Origin: Lysobacter sp. GX 14042
GTDB taxonomy: Bacteria; Pseudomonadota; Gammaproteobacteria; Xanthomonadales; Xanthomonadaceae
Assembly (NCBI RefSeq): GCF_021390425.1
Contig: NZ_JAJUWY010000002.1
Coordinates: 62,001 to 126,000 of the forward strand
Direction: 5' to 3'
DNA: 64,000 nucleotides
Below the pieces are notes generated by a model. The model was not told the DNA's origin. It saw only the letters and a list, made by a program, of their open reading frames with translations, and did no database searches. Numbering within the stretch: the first letter of the stretch is position 1; each line of letters starts with the position of its first letter. Shown here piece by piece: positions 1 to 8,179 of this stretch. The position numbers and the translations under genes were made by a program.

Positions 1-1
1 C

Positions 2-658
2 AACGGGGTATCCCTGCAGTCGCTGATCGAGGCCAACCCCCAGATCCGCAACCCGGACCTGATCTATCCGGACCAGGTCGTGCACCTGCCGGGCGGTACT
101 GCGGGCGCCGCCCCTTCCGGTGACACCGTGCCCGCGTCGACGGGCGACACCGCGCTGGACGCCGCCGGACCGGCCGCCAATGACGATGGCGAGCCCGCCA
201 CGCTGCGTCCGTACACGGTCTACAGCACCGGCCACCAGGGGGCGATCGCGCTGGACAGCGCGGCCGACCAGCAACCGCACCATGACTACCAGACGGTCAC
301 CCGCGAGGGCCAGCAGCTGGAGGTCCGCGACCTGGTGCTGCACCGCGACGGTGAATCCCAGACCCGGCAGCCACTCCCCTCGCCGATCGCCGGCGAGGTG
401 ATCCAGGCCGGTCCAAACGGCGGCGCGGGCAACGCGGTGATGATCCGTGGCGAAAACGGGCAGATCGTCGCCCTGTTCCACCTGTCTTCGATCGACGTGA
501 AGGTCGGCCAGCAGGTCGGCTATGGCGATGTGCTGGGCAATCAGGGATCCACCGGCAACTCGACCGGCCCGCACGTGCACATCGAGGCCGCGCCCGAGGT
601 GATCGACCGCTGGGTCAACGACCTGCTCGATGGCACCTATGACGGCCGCGCCGGCTGA
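2..658 (+). CDS. LysM / M23-family peptidoglycan peptidase, C-terminal part
   Basis: The gene runs in from before the window; 218 residues are visible. The first ~30 residues (NGVSLQSLIEANPQIRNPD, then IYPDQVVHLP) are the second half of a LysM peptidoglycan-binding domain. After a low-complexity linker there is an M23 (LytM) fold with the diagnostic end GSTGNSTGPHVHIEA and the preceding FHLSSIDVKVGQQV. Such proteins bind and cut cell-wall peptides, or activate amidases, in the periplasm. The GPHVHIE histidines are present, but the upstream HxxxD zinc motif of active M23 enzymes is not evident, so it may be a non-catalytic LytM regulator. Family assignment is firm; activity is uncertain. Confidence 0.85.
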   Translation, partial: NGVSLQSLIEANPQIRNPDLIYPDQVVHLPGGTAGAAPSGDTVPASTGDTALDAAGPAANDDGEPATLRPYTVYSTGHQGAIALDSAADQQPHHDYQTVTREGQQLEVRDLVLHRDGESQTRQPLPSPIAGEVIQAGPNGGAGNAVMIRGENGQIVALFHLSSIDVKVGQQVGYGDVLGNQGSTGNSTGPHVHIEAAPEVIDRWVNDLLDGTYDGRAG

Positions 659-673
659 CATGCCCCTGGCGCC

Positions 674-1255
674 ATGCGGGTCCTGCCCGTGACCCGCTGG
701 AACCTGCCGCTGGCCGTCCTGCTGGCGGTACTGGCGGGCTGCAACGCCCCACCGGCGGCCGGCGCGCTGGCGCCGCCGGCACCGGATCCGGAGCCGGCCG
801 ACGCCGTGCGGCTGGACCATCGCGATCCCGGGGATACCACAACCCCGCTCCCGGAAGCCATTTCCCGCGCCCTGCAGACCGACGAACTGGTCCTGACCTG
901 CCCCGGTGGCGTGGTCGACGGCCGCAGCCATTTCGCCCGCGACTGGGTCGGTGTCCACCGCGTCGACCTCGACGGCGACGGGCGCGAAGAGTGGATCCTC
1001 AACGGCCTGCACCCATGCCTGCGCCAGCAGGCCGATGACAACGCCTGGTGGTGGATCTATTCCGGCGACGCCGCGGGCAGCCAGCGCGTGCTGCTCCGCG
1101 CCCGGCAGGCCCGGCAGCTGGAGGTCCTGCCGACCCGCCACAACGGCATGGCCGACCTGCGCGCCCATCTGGTCAACGGCCGCGGACAGGCGCTGCGGTC
1201 GGATTTCGCCAGCGACGGCGAGCGCTACGTCGCCGCCGCCCGCGTGGAGCCCTGA
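674..1255 (+). CDS. Putative lipoprotein with EF-hand-like DGDG loop
   Basis: 193 residues. The N-terminus is a lipoprotein signal: positive start, hydrophobic LAVLLAVLA, then the lipobox LAGC with lipidated Cys at about residue 22. The mature part holds the sequence DLDGDGREEWILNG, like the calcium-binding loops of FG-GAP or EF-hand proteins, and two or more further cysteines (LTCPGG, HPCLR). It starts 15 nt after the peptidase stop, so the two are probably co-transcribed. Function is unknown; an envelope role is inferred from the signal and the neighbour. Confidence 0.7.
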   Translation: MRVLPVTRWNLPLAVLLAVLAGCNAPPAAGALAPPAPDPEPADAVRLDHRDPGDTTTPLPEAISRALQTDELVLTCPGGVVDGRSHFARDWVGVHRVDLDGDGREEWILNGLHPCLRQQADDNAWWWIYSGDAAGSQRVLLRARQARQLEVLPTRHNGMADLRAHLVNGRGQALRSDFASDGERYVAAARVEP

Positions 1256-1293
1256 CCGCCGGGTCCCGCTGCCGAGCCGGCACCCACGGGAAA

Positions 1294-1305
1294 ACCCCAG
1301 CTGGG
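1294..1305. promoter_or_regulatory. Palindrome CCCCAGCTGGGG in the upstream region of the small-gene cluster
   Basis: A perfect 12-bp palindrome lies in the 162-nt gap before the gene at 1418. The gap separates the lipoprotein gene from the small-protein cluster, so this is a plausible operator or promoter site. No matching -35/-10 pair could be assigned with confidence. Confidence 0.25.
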
Positions 1306-1417
1306 GGCGGCCCCGATGGTGCGCCCGTCCACGCTGCAGATACTCGTCATTGCAACAGCACAACCTGCAGTCCATTCCGGCCGGCGTCCGGCCATACCCG
1401 AGCAAGCGGAGACTCCC

Positions 1418-1672
1418 ATGTCCTTCATCAGCACTGCGGTCGACAACCTTTCCCAGTCCATCGGCCGTGCCATCGGTACCGCGTACGGCGGCCCGATCGG
1501 CGGTTTCGTAGGCAGCATCGTGGGCGACATCGTGGGCGATGTACTCGGCAATTTCGCGAACAACGTCGCGGTGGCGGTGTTCGGCGACGGCGTCAACGAT
1601 GTCGCCAACAATGTCGCGGCACTGTTCTCCAACAACTACTCGTTCGCCTTCGACCAGGGCATGGGGTACTGA
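1418..1672 (+). CDS. Small glycine-rich amphipathic protein, unknown function
   Basis: 84 residues. The ATG at 1418 is preceded by ggaga at suitable spacing; an upstream in-frame ATG at 1316 has no ribosome site. The protein contains repeated small-residue helices (GTAYGGPIGGFVGSIVGDIV and GDVLGNFANNVAVAV), a glycine-zipper-like pattern that can insert in or pack against membranes. It ends 3 nt before the next start, so it is likely co-translated with 1676. No family recognised; a secreted or membrane-active peptide is only a guess from composition. Confidence 0.6.
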   Translation: MSFISTAVDNLSQSIGRAIGTAYGGPIGGFVGSIVGDIVGDVLGNFANNVAVAVFGDGVNDVANNVAALFSNNYSFAFDQGMGY

Positions 1673-1675
1673 GCC

Positions 1676-1966
1676 GTGCAGGCCGACCCGTCCGGGCGTG
1701 ACTGGATCGCCCGGATCGAGGAGCTCAGGCAACAGGGGCTGATCGACGAGGACGCGGAGGCGGCGCTGGTACGCCACCTCTCCGACCGGCGCGCGGAACT
1801 CGAAGTGTCGATGACGGCCCTGGTTCCCGAGTACCGCCGGCGCATCGCGGACGAAGGGCGCGAGGCGGCCGACGAATGGCTCGCCGCGCAGGCGCGTGAG
1901 ATGGGGGAAGCCGACGCGCGCGCGACCCGGGAACTGCTGGATGGCCTGCAACTGTCCCGGGCATGA
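1676..1966 (+). CDS. Hypothetical helical protein, paralogue of 2068-2532
   Basis: 96 residues from a GTG start 3 nt after the previous stop. Acidic and helical, no signal or membrane segment. The stretch WIARIEELRQQGLID...EALV-like, then YRRRIADEGREAADEWLAA, aligns by eye with WLSTLDSLQAVGMLD...ELV and FSRRCRTDGEQAALAWLKS in the 2068 product, so the two appear to be diverged duplicates. No function recognised. Confidence 0.6.
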   Translation: MQADPSGRDWIARIEELRQQGLIDEDAEAALVRHLSDRRAELEVSMTALVPEYRRRIADEGREAADEWLAAQAREMGEADARATRELLDGLQLSRA

Positions 1967-2067
1967 GCTGCCGCCCCGGCGCGCGGCACTTGCTGACCCG
2001 GCACGTCCAAACGTAGCCTGTCGCGACACCCACCCGTGACACCCACCAAGACAGGGGGATTCCACCC

Positions 2068-2532
2068 ATGACGACCTTCGCCCAGGTTCCCAGTGCGAGC
2101 GAGCGTGAGCAGATGCTGGCGCAACTCGACGAATCGCTCGCCCGCAACCCTGACCTGGACGCCAGCGCCCGGGAAACCATCCTTGGCCACTTCCGCCAGG
2201 CACTGGAGCAGGAAGCCCAGGCGATGGCGAACGGAAGCACCACCCCCGGCGGCACCCCCGACCGCGACCAGTGGCTGTCCACCCTGGATTCGCTGCAGGC
2301 GGTGGGAATGCTCGACCACGGCGACCGCGAGGAGCTGGTGCAGCAGTTCGACCGGGCGATGGCGGGCCTGGATTCGGAGGCGCTGGCGGTGGCGATGGAG
2401 TTCTCCCGCCGCTGCCGCACCGACGGCGAACAGGCCGCGCTGGCGTGGCTGAAGTCGCGCCCCGCGGCGGCGACCGCCACCGGGACCGAGGGTTTGCCCG
2501 CGCACCTGGCGATGGCGCTGCAGCGCGGCTGA
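2068..2532 (+). CDS. Hypothetical helical protein, paralogue of 1676-1966
   Basis: 154 residues; the ATG has aggggga upstream. The N-terminal half (about 1-65) is a separate charged helical region (ASEREQMLAQLDESLARNPD). The C-terminal half (about 68-130) resembles the whole 1676 product: same conserved W, L..G-hydrophobic-D, and R..A-hydrophobic-W positions. It sits in the same run of small genes. Soluble; function unknown. Confidence 0.65.
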   Translation: MTTFAQVPSASEREQMLAQLDESLARNPDLDASARETILGHFRQALEQEAQAMANGSTTPGGTPDRDQWLSTLDSLQAVGMLDHGDREELVQQFDRAMAGLDSEALAVAMEFSRRCRTDGEQAALAWLKSRPAAATATGTEGLPAHLAMALQRG

Positions 2533-2538
2533 CGATCC

Positions 2539-2556
2539 GCTAGGGAACGCCCTAGC
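2539..2556. promoter_or_regulatory. Inverted repeat gctaggg-aacg-ccctagc upstream of 2667
   Basis: Perfect 7-bp arms with a 4-nt spacer, starting 7 nt after the stop at 2532 and about 110 nt before the next gene. It has no T-run, so it fits an operator for a dimeric regulator better than a terminator. A related ccctaggg palindrome occurs at 16442-16449, upstream of the gene at 14773-16359. Confidence 0.35.
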
Positions 2557-2666
2557 TGTTTACCGCGGCACTTCCCCGCAGAATCATTTCCACGCAAACA
2601 CATCCACCACGCCGCTTCCATCCGGGGCTTCACCGGCGGCGACCCGAAGCCGAGGAGAAACAGGAA

Positions 2667-3008
2667 ATGTCCGACGCAATCAACCTCACCATCAGCAAGA
2701 TGATCATCAGCGGCCTGCAGGAATCCGGCGAGAGCAAGGGTTCCAACGGCAAGAGCTGGCTGGTCGCCATCGCCCAGGCCCTGGGCGGCATCATGGGTGA
2801 CAAGGCCGCCAAGCTGGTCGAGCTGACCGGCAAGATGGACAAGCTCGCCGCCGCCGACCCGGAAGACCAGAAGGCCGCCAAGGAATTCCAGAAGACCATC
2901 TCGGAGTTCCAGGCCCAGAGCCAGCTGTTCAGCATGATCTCGAACGCCGCCAGCACCGCCATCAAGGCGATCGGTGAAGGCATGACCGCCAACGCCCGCA
3001 AGCAGTAA
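2667..3008 (+). CDS. Small helical protein, possibly secretion-filament-like
   Basis: 113 residues; ATG with gaggagaaacagga upstream, a strong ribosome site. Helix-rich with a conserved-looking C-terminus (QLFSMISNAASTAIKAIGE, then GMTANARKQ). That end recalls EspA/SseB-type type III secretion filament or translocator proteins, which finish in an amphipathic helix and often ARK or RKQ. The resemblance is by eye only. No signal peptide, as would be expected of a type III substrate. It is followed by a strong terminator, so it ends a transcript. Confidence 0.55.
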   Translation: MSDAINLTISKMIISGLQESGESKGSNGKSWLVAIAQALGGIMGDKAAKLVELTGKMDKLAAADPEDQKAAKEFQKTISEFQAQSQLFSMISNAASTAIKAIGEGMTANARKQ

Positions 3009-3034
3009 CCGCCGGCGCTACAGGTGCAAGATGG

Positions 3035-3069
3035 AACGGCCCCGGTCTCCCGGGGCCGTTTCCTTTTTT
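3035..3069 (+). terminator. Rho-independent terminator after 2667-3008
   Basis: Perfect 11-bp stem (35-45 with 50-60 of this stretch, arms aacggccccgg / ccggggccgtt), 4-nt loop, then tcctttttt. It also shows that the next gene should start at 3084, not at an upstream ATG that would lie before the hairpin. Confidence 0.92.
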
Positions 3070-3083
3070 ACGGAGGTCCCACG

Positions 3084-3821
3084 ATGCGCAAGTCCCGCCT
3101 GCCTGCTGCGGTCCTCGGGATGTTGGCGGTGCCACTGGCCGCGCAGGCGCAGTGGTCGCCCTCGGCGACGCTCGACCTGGGCATGGGCTACGGCCAGATG
3201 GCCCTGAGCCAGTCGGCCCTGGATGGTGCCCGCCGGCTCAGCAGCGACAGCAGCAAGGCCTTCCAGAGCCAGGCCAGCGAGTGGAAGGAACCCGAGTTCG
3301 ATCCGGGGTTCGAAGCCGACCCCGCAGTCACCGAAACGGTCAACCAGCGCTTCGTCCTCTTCTATGGCGGCGATGACCCGGCCAGCCGCGCCACCATGGC
3401 GCGCGAGCTCGACTCCGGGCGTTATCACGAGCGCTTCCGCGAGCTGATGCGCAGCCACGGTCTGGAGCCGCGCCTGGACGACCTGCTCGAGGTCGCCGCG
3501 ATGCGCTACGTCGCGCTGTGGGAAATCATCCATGGCCGCGCCATCACTCCGGCCCAGGCACGCGCGGTCCGCAGCCAGCTCCTCGCGCAGTTCAGCGGGG
3601 ACTTCTGGATGCGGCGGATGGACGATGCGGAAAAGCAGGAGCTGGCGGAAACCTTCGTGCTGCACGTCGCGGCCGCCGACCTCGCCCACGAAACCCTGGT
3701 CGGGCGCAATGATCCCGGACTGCTCGCCCGCTACCGCGCCGGCGTCCAGGACCAGCTGTTGCCCGACGGCCCGCGGCTCGACCGGCTGACGATCAGCGAT
3801 ACCGGCTTCGCCGGCCGCTGA
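3084..3821 (+). CDS. Secreted hypothetical protein (DUF6683-like)
   Basis: 245 residues; ATG preceded by cggaggt. A Sec signal peptide (RKSRLPAAVLGMLAVPLAAQAQ) ends with an AQA cleavage site near residue 22. The mature part is helical, with FVLFYGGDD at about 90, LFRELMRSHGLE-type helices and conserved YVALWEIIHGR. The layout resembles small periplasmic proteins grouped as DUF6683; this is recalled, not verified. It converges with the glycan operon, whose last stop lies 1 nt away, so no intergenic terminator exists between them. Confidence 0.65.
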   Translation: MRKSRLPAAVLGMLAVPLAAQAQWSPSATLDLGMGYGQMALSQSALDGARRLSSDSSKAFQSQASEWKEPEFDPGFEADPAVTETVNQRFVLFYGGDDPASRATMARELDSGRYHERFRELMRSHGLEPRLDDLLEVAAMRYVALWEIIHGRAITPAQARAVRSQLLAQFSGDFWMRRMDDAEKQELAETFVLHVAAADLAHETLVGRNDPGLLARYRAGVQDQLLPDGPRLDRLTISDTGFAGR

Positions 3822-4598
3822 TCACCGCCCCAGCCCGGCCGCCGCGCGCAGCTCGGCCTCGATCATCGGGCGCATGCCCTCCTCCCCGCGCTCGGGCTCG
3901 CACAGATAGGTCTCGTGCGCGATCCGCTCGCGCACGCTGAAGCCGGCGCTGCGCAACATTGCCTCGACGCAGGCGTGGTTCGGTGCCCACCAGTTGGTCG
4001 GATCCTGGGCGACCCGGTGTTCGAGGAACGCCATCACCGGCCAGCCGGCGCCGCGCAGCCGCTCGCGCTCGTCCAGCGGGAAGTCGCCGGGAATCTCCGC
4101 GACTTCCTCGCCGGGCATGGTCAGGGTCTGCATCACCATCATCCGCCGGGTGCGGCGGCGGATGATGTCCAGCGCCAACAGCGGATGGCGCAGGTGGTAG
4201 AGCACGCCCATGAACCAGACCAGGTCGTATTGCTCCTCCACCCGCGCCAGTTCGTAGACCTGCATCTGGCGGAACTCGACGCGGTCCTCCAGCCCCAGCA
4301 CACCGGCGGCCCAGCGGGCCTGGCGCAGGTAGTGCGGATCGACATCCACCGCGGTCACCCGGGCGCCGCGCCTGGCCAGCTCGAAGCTGTAATAGCCGGC
4401 GTTGCAGCCGATATCCAGCACCGTCCAGCCGTCCAGGTCGGCCGGCACGTGAGGGGCGATCTCCGCCCACTTGAAGGCCGGGAAGTCCGCCTGCAGCCAG
4501 TGGTCGGGGGCGGTCTGCACGCCGCCGGGCAGGTGCAGGTTGTGGAACCATGGGCCGAGCTCTTCGACCCGCGCGCGCAGCTCCTGCGCGCTACTCAC
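3822..4598 (-). CDS. TIGR04290-type (CmoB-like) SAM-dependent methyltransferase
   Basis: 258 residues from a GTG that overlaps the upstream stop. It has the class I methyltransferase SAM loop VLDIGCNAGYY at 60-70, an acidic VDVDP at the end of strand 2, and FMGVLYHLRHPLLALD, the CmoB/TIGR04290 signature. The N-terminal FHNLHLPGG and the C-terminal NWWAPNH also fit. CmoB itself modifies tRNA, but members next to sugar genes, as here, are thought to act on glycans. It is the last gene of the operon, so a late sugar O-methylation is plausible. Confidence 0.8.
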   Translation of the reverse strand: MSSAQELRARVEELGPWFHNLHLPGGVQTAPDHWLQADFPAFKWAEIAPHVPADLDGWTVLDIGCNAGYYSFELARRGARVTAVDVDPHYLRQARWAAGVLGLEDRVEFRQMQVYELARVEEQYDLVWFMGVLYHLRHPLLALDIIRRRTRRMMVMQTLTMPGEEVAEIPGDFPLDERERLRGAGWPVMAFLEHRVAQDPTNWWAPNHACVEAMLRSAGFSVRERIAHETYLCEPERGEEGMRPMIEAELRAAAGLGR

Positions 4599-4869
4599 GG
4601 TCGACCAGCTTGAAGAAGCGGCTGGGCTTTCCGTCGGCGGTCTTCTCCTGGTAGAGGAAACCGAGGTCCTCTTCCTCGAACTTGTCGAAGAACTCGTCCC
4701 AGCTGATCTCCTCCAGCGCGGGATCGTCGCGGAAGGCGATGCGCAGCACGCCCGCCTCCTCGCCCTCGCCGGTGTCCTTCACCGTGGCCGGCCGGCCGTC
4801 ACGGGCTTCCACCCATTTCCTGATTTCGTCGTGGTCGGTCGTCTGTCGTGCCTCATGCGCGGCTGCCAT
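4591..4869 (-). CDS. Small conserved protein, often misnamed 1,4-alpha-glucan branching enzyme
   Basis: 92 acidic residues with no signal. The core is EIRKWVEARDGRPATVKDT, then VLRIAF and LEEISWDEFFDKFEEEDLGF ending in FLYQE. This matches a widespread stand-alone protein that databases often label a branching-enzyme fragment, though it has no GH13 features. It overlaps the methyltransferase start by 8 nt and the upstream glycosyltransferase stop by 17 nt. Its placement inside a sugar operon is unusual, and the function is unknown. Confidence 0.7.
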   Translation of the reverse strand: MAAAHEARQTTDHDEIRKWVEARDGRPATVKDTGEGEEAGVLRIAFRDDPALEEISWDEFFDKFEEEDLGFLYQEKTADGKPSRFFKLVDRE

Positions 4870-5977
4870 CGCAAACCCTCCCTTGTGACCGGTGGCGGGA
4901 ACGACGCTGGGCGGCCCGGTCGAAGTACCGCTCCAGTGCTTCCGCCCGGTGGGCGGCGGTGTGTTCGGCCAGCACCCGGCGGCGGCCCGCCTCGCCGATG
5001 CCGGCGCGTCGTGCCTCGGGCATGTCGCGGAGCCAGGCCGCCACGTCCGCGGCGCGCTCGGCGATCAGGATCTCCTCGCCGGGGACGAACAGGCTGTCGA
5101 GACCCTCCCAGGCGTCGGAAATGATCGGGGTGGCACAGGCGGCCGCCTCGAACAGGCGCACGCTGGGCGACCAGCCGGCGGCCACCATGTCCGCCCGGGT
5201 GACGTTGAGGGTGAAGCGCTGGCGGTTGTAGAAGCCGCGGTGCTCCGCCGGCGCCAGGTGCTCGATGCGCTCAACGTTCGAAGGCCACTGGATGTGCGCG
5301 GGGTACTGCGGCCCGGCCACGGCGAAGCGGCCGTCTCGCCAGGTCCGCGCCGGCTGCAGCAGCAGCTCGTCCAGCACCGGCTGGCGGTCGTCGCTGTAGG
5401 TGCCCATGTAGCCCAGGTCGTACGCGGTATCGCACGACTCGGGAAAGTAGCGCGCCGGGTCGAAGGAGCAGTACAGCGGCACCGCCATCGGCGATTGATA
5501 GCGCTGTTCCAGCAGCTCCAGCGAGCGGCCACCGCTGAAGGACAGGTAGAAGTCGTAGCCCTGCACCAGTTCCGCGTCCAGGTACTCGCACTCCCCACGC
5601 CCGAGCGCGGCCAGGGTCACCGGGGTGTCGATGTCGTAGAACGCGACCAGGCCGGTGGCGGTGTCCTGCACCCAGCGCCCGACCTCGATGCCGTCGGGCA
5701 CGTAGGAGCCGACGATCACCAGGTCGGCATCGGCCACGAGGCCGGCATGGGCCTGGCGCAACTCGTCGGGCCCGGCATACAGCAGCAGCTCTCCGGGCAG
5801 CTCGCCGCGCGCGTCCTGGTGGCCGGCGTACCACGGCACGTCACGCTCGAGGAACGTCACCCGATGGCCGCGTTCGCCCAGCGCCTCGATCAGTGCGCGC
5901 CAGGTCGTGGCATGGCCGTTGCCCCAGGACGAGCGCAGGCTCAACCCCAGGACCACGATGTCCAGCGGCGCGCTCAC
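4853..5977 (-). CDS. CgeB-type glycosyltransferase
   Basis: 374 residues. The GTG at 5977 overlaps the upstream TGA by 4 nt (GTGA); in-frame sequence further upstream lies inside the neighbour and is rejected. The N-terminal Rossmann part reads LDIVVLGLSLRSSWGNGHA. The C-terminal half carries YDLGYMGTYSDDRQPVLDE and FTLNVTRADMVAAGWSPSVR, followed by LFEAAACATPIISD, the nucleotide-sugar-binding half of DUF3880/CgeB glycosyltransferases. It should transfer a sugar from an activated donor in the cytoplasm. It is a clear paralogue of the next gene upstream. Confidence 0.85.
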   Translation of the reverse strand: MSAPLDIVVLGLSLRSSWGNGHATTWRALIEALGERGHRVTFLERDVPWYAGHQDARGELPGELLLYAGPDELRQAHAGLVADADLVIVGSYVPDGIEVGRWVQDTATGLVAFYDIDTPVTLAALGRGECEYLDAELVQGYDFYLSFSGGRSLELLEQRYQSPMAVPLYCSFDPARYFPESCDTAYDLGYMGTYSDDRQPVLDELLLQPARTWRDGRFAVAGPQYPAHIQWPSNVERIEHLAPAEHRGFYNRQRFTLNVTRADMVAAGWSPSVRLFEAAACATPIISDAWEGLDSLFVPGEEILIAERAADVAAWLRDMPEARRAGIGEAGRRRVLAEHTAAHRAEALERYFDRAAQRRSRHRSQGRVCDGSRA

Positions 5978-7065
5978 GCCGGCGCCCCGGCGCGCACGCC
6001 CAGCAACTGCTCGACCTGGCGCGCGCGGTGGTCGTAGGTGTGGTCGGCCAGCAGCCGCTTGCGGGCGCGTTCGCCGATCGCCGCGGCCTCGCCGGAACCC
6101 ACCGTTTCCAGGTACCGGGCGACCTGCCCGCCATCGGAGGCCACCAGCACCTCGCTGCCCGGCTCCAGGAAGTCGCCGATGCCTTCCCACTCGTCGACGA
6201 TCAGGCAGGCGCCGGCGCCGGCGGCTTCGAACACCCGGGTCGGCGGGGACCAGCCGAAGCGCGCCATGCTCTCGCGGTTGACGTTGAGCACCATCCGCAC
6301 GCTGCAGTTGAAAGTGTTGTGGTCGCGCGTGGAAACGTGGCCGAGGCGTTCGACGTTGCCCGGCACGCCTTCGTCCCAGCCACTGCCGCCCAGCAGGAAA
6401 CGGCGTGAAGGGGCCTGGCGCGCCGCTTCGAAGAAGAACGCGTCCACCCGCGCCTCGCGGTCGGGCAGGCGGTTGCCGAGGAAGCCCAGGTCCGCGGCGA
6501 ACCGCGGATCGGCAGGCACCGGATGGTGGGTGGCCGGGTCTAGTGCGTTGTAGACCGGCACGCAGCGGCGCGCGCCCAGTGTCTCGTAGGCGCTGACCAC
6601 CCGCGGTCCGCCGCCGTAGGTCAGGACCATGTCGTAGCGCGGGACCAGCGCGCGGAACGGATCGGCGCGGTCCTCGTCCACGCGCTCCAGCGTGGCCGGC
6701 GCGTCCACGTCCCAGAAGATCACCGCGGTGCCCTCGCCCTGCAGGCGCAGCACCTCGCGCTCGAGCAGTTCGTCGAACACGCCCACCCCGCTGGCCTTGA
6801 CCACCACGTCGGCGCCACGGGCCTGCTCCAGCGCACGCTCGACACCGTCGGTGCCCTCGCCCGGATAGACCACCACCCGTGCCCAGTCCGGATCGTCAAT
6901 GTCGCGGTGCTGCTGGCGCTCGAAGGCATCGGGCTCGTAGAAGGTCACCCGGTGCCCCAGCCGGTGCAGGGCGTGGATGATGCCGCGGTAGTAGGTGGCC
7001 GCCCCGTTCCAGTACGAGGACACCAGGCTGGATCCGAAGAAGGCGATGTTCAGTGGCTCAGGCAT
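5974..7065 (-). CDS. CgeB-type glycosyltransferase, paralogue of 4853-5977
   Basis: 363 residues, ATG start, 8 nt overlap with the upstream gene. The N-terminal LNIAFFGSSLVSSYWNGAA plus C-terminal ADLGFLGNRLPDREARVD and MVLNVNRESMARFGWSPPTR, then VFEAAGAGACLIVDEWEG, place it in the DUF3880/CgeB group. Similarity to its neighbour along the full length suggests a duplication that then specialised for a second linkage. Acceptor and donor cannot be read from the sequence. Confidence 0.85.
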   Translation of the reverse strand: MPEPLNIAFFGSSLVSSYWNGAATYYRGIIHALHRLGHRVTFYEPDAFERQQHRDIDDPDWARVVVYPGEGTDGVERALEQARGADVVVKASGVGVFDELLEREVLRLQGEGTAVIFWDVDAPATLERVDEDRADPFRALVPRYDMVLTYGGGPRVVSAYETLGARRCVPVYNALDPATHHPVPADPRFAADLGFLGNRLPDREARVDAFFFEAARQAPSRRFLLGGSGWDEGVPGNVERLGHVSTRDHNTFNCSVRMVLNVNRESMARFGWSPPTRVFEAAGAGACLIVDEWEGIGDFLEPGSEVLVASDGGQVARYLETVGSGEAAAIGERARKRLLADHTYDHRARQVEQLLGVRAGAPA

Positions 7066-8179
7066 GGGTCAGGCTCCTTGGCTCATGCGTGTCGCGGGCA
7101 AGTGGCCCGCACAGGATCTCCATCAGTTCGTCGACGCGGTGGGCGCAGGTGTGCCGCGCGAGGACGGTCGCCAGCCCGTGCGCGGCCAGTTCCCCGGCGG
7201 CCTCGCGGTCGTGGACCAGCGTGTGCAGGTGCCGCTCCATCTCCTTCCCGTCGCGGGCCACCAGGTAGTCGCGCCCGGGCGTGAACAGCCTTTCGTCGTC
7301 GGGCCACCAGGCACTCGCCAGCGGGATGCCGCAGGCCAGCGCCTCGAACATGCGGATGGTCGGGATGCCGGGCAGCGTCTCCACGTAGGGACGCCGGGGC
7401 ACGTGCACGGTGGCGCGGAAACGGGCGAAGACCTCCGGCGCGCGATGGTTGGGCAGCCAGCCGCGGTACTCGATGCCGGCCTGCTCCAGCGCGCGCAGCG
7501 CCGCGTCGGGGTAGCGCACGCCGTGGATGCGCGCCCGCAGCCCCAGCCTCCGGACCGGATCGACCAGGAACTCGCGCAGTTCACGGCTGCGCTCCTCGTC
7601 GCCCCAGTTGCCGATCCACACCAGGTCGCCCTCGTCGGCTTCCCCGTCGATCGGCCGGAACACCCGGGTGTCGGCGGCCTCATGCCAGGTCCAGGCCTGC
7701 GCAGCCCAGCCATGCTCCAGGTAGCGCTGGCGTACCGCTTCGCCAAACGCCAGCACGCCGTCATAGTCGCGCAGCTGGTAGCGGGCCATCTCCCCGGGCG
7801 CCGAGGCTGCCCGGTGGTGGGTGTCGTGGAACAGCAGCCGGCAGCCGCCGGGAGCCTGGCGGCCGATGCGGGCGACCAGTTCCGGCTCGTTCCATTCGTG
7901 CACCAGCACCACGTCGGCGCCGTCCAGCGCCTGGTCGAGGTCCGGTCCCTGCGGCGGGTAGGCATGGCTGCGCAGCGCGGGGAAGCGGCGGTGGAACTCC
8001 TCGACCGCGGCCTGGCCGTGGCCGGCCACCATCTGCGCCCGGCTCCAGCCATCGGCCGGCTCGTGCACCTGCACCTCGTGGCCGCGGGCCAGGAGCTCGG
8101 CGACCACCCCGCGCAGGAAATGGGCATTGCCATGGTTCCAGTCCGACACCAGCGAGTGATAGAACAGCACGAACTTCAT
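7058..8179 (-). CDS. Glycosyltransferase (CgeB/GT4-like)
   Basis: 373 residues; ATG at 8179 overlapping the upstream TGA (ATGA). It has a GT-B layout: N-terminal MKFVLFYHSLVSDWNHGNA, and a C-terminal domain with DLVWIGNWGDEERSRELREF and HVPRRPYVETLPGIPTIRMF followed by ACGIPLASAWW. The N-terminal motif resembles the two CgeB-type neighbours, so the three genes may descend from one ancestor. Cytosolic, in a coupled operon. Confidence 0.8.
   Translation of the reverse strand: MKFVLFYHSLVSDWNHGNAHFLRGVVAELLARGHEVQVHEPADGWSRAQMVAGHGQAAVEEFHRRFPALRSHAYPPQGPDLDQALDGADVVLVHEWNEPELVARIGRQAPGGCRLLFHDTHHRAASAPGEMARYQLRDYDGVLAFGEAVRQRYLEHGWAAQAWTWHEAADTRVFRPIDGEADEGDLVWIGNWGDEERSRELREFLVDPVRRLGLRARIHGVRYPDAALRALEQAGIEYRGWLPNHRAPEVFARFRATVHVPRRPYVETLPGIPTIRMFEALACGIPLASAWWPDDERLFTPGRDYLVARDGKEMERHLHTLVHDREAAGELAAHGLATVLARHTCAHRVDELMEILCGPLARDTHEPRSLTHA

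Noticed and set aside
3024-3083. Earlier start of the secreted protein at 3084
   Set aside because: The upstream ATG would place the terminator hairpin inside the gene and spoil the signal peptide.
4853-6190. Longer version of the CgeB-type gene starting at 6190
   Set aside because: The extra 71 residues are out-of-frame translation of the neighbouring glycosyltransferase; the GTGA overlap at 5977 fits the operon pattern.
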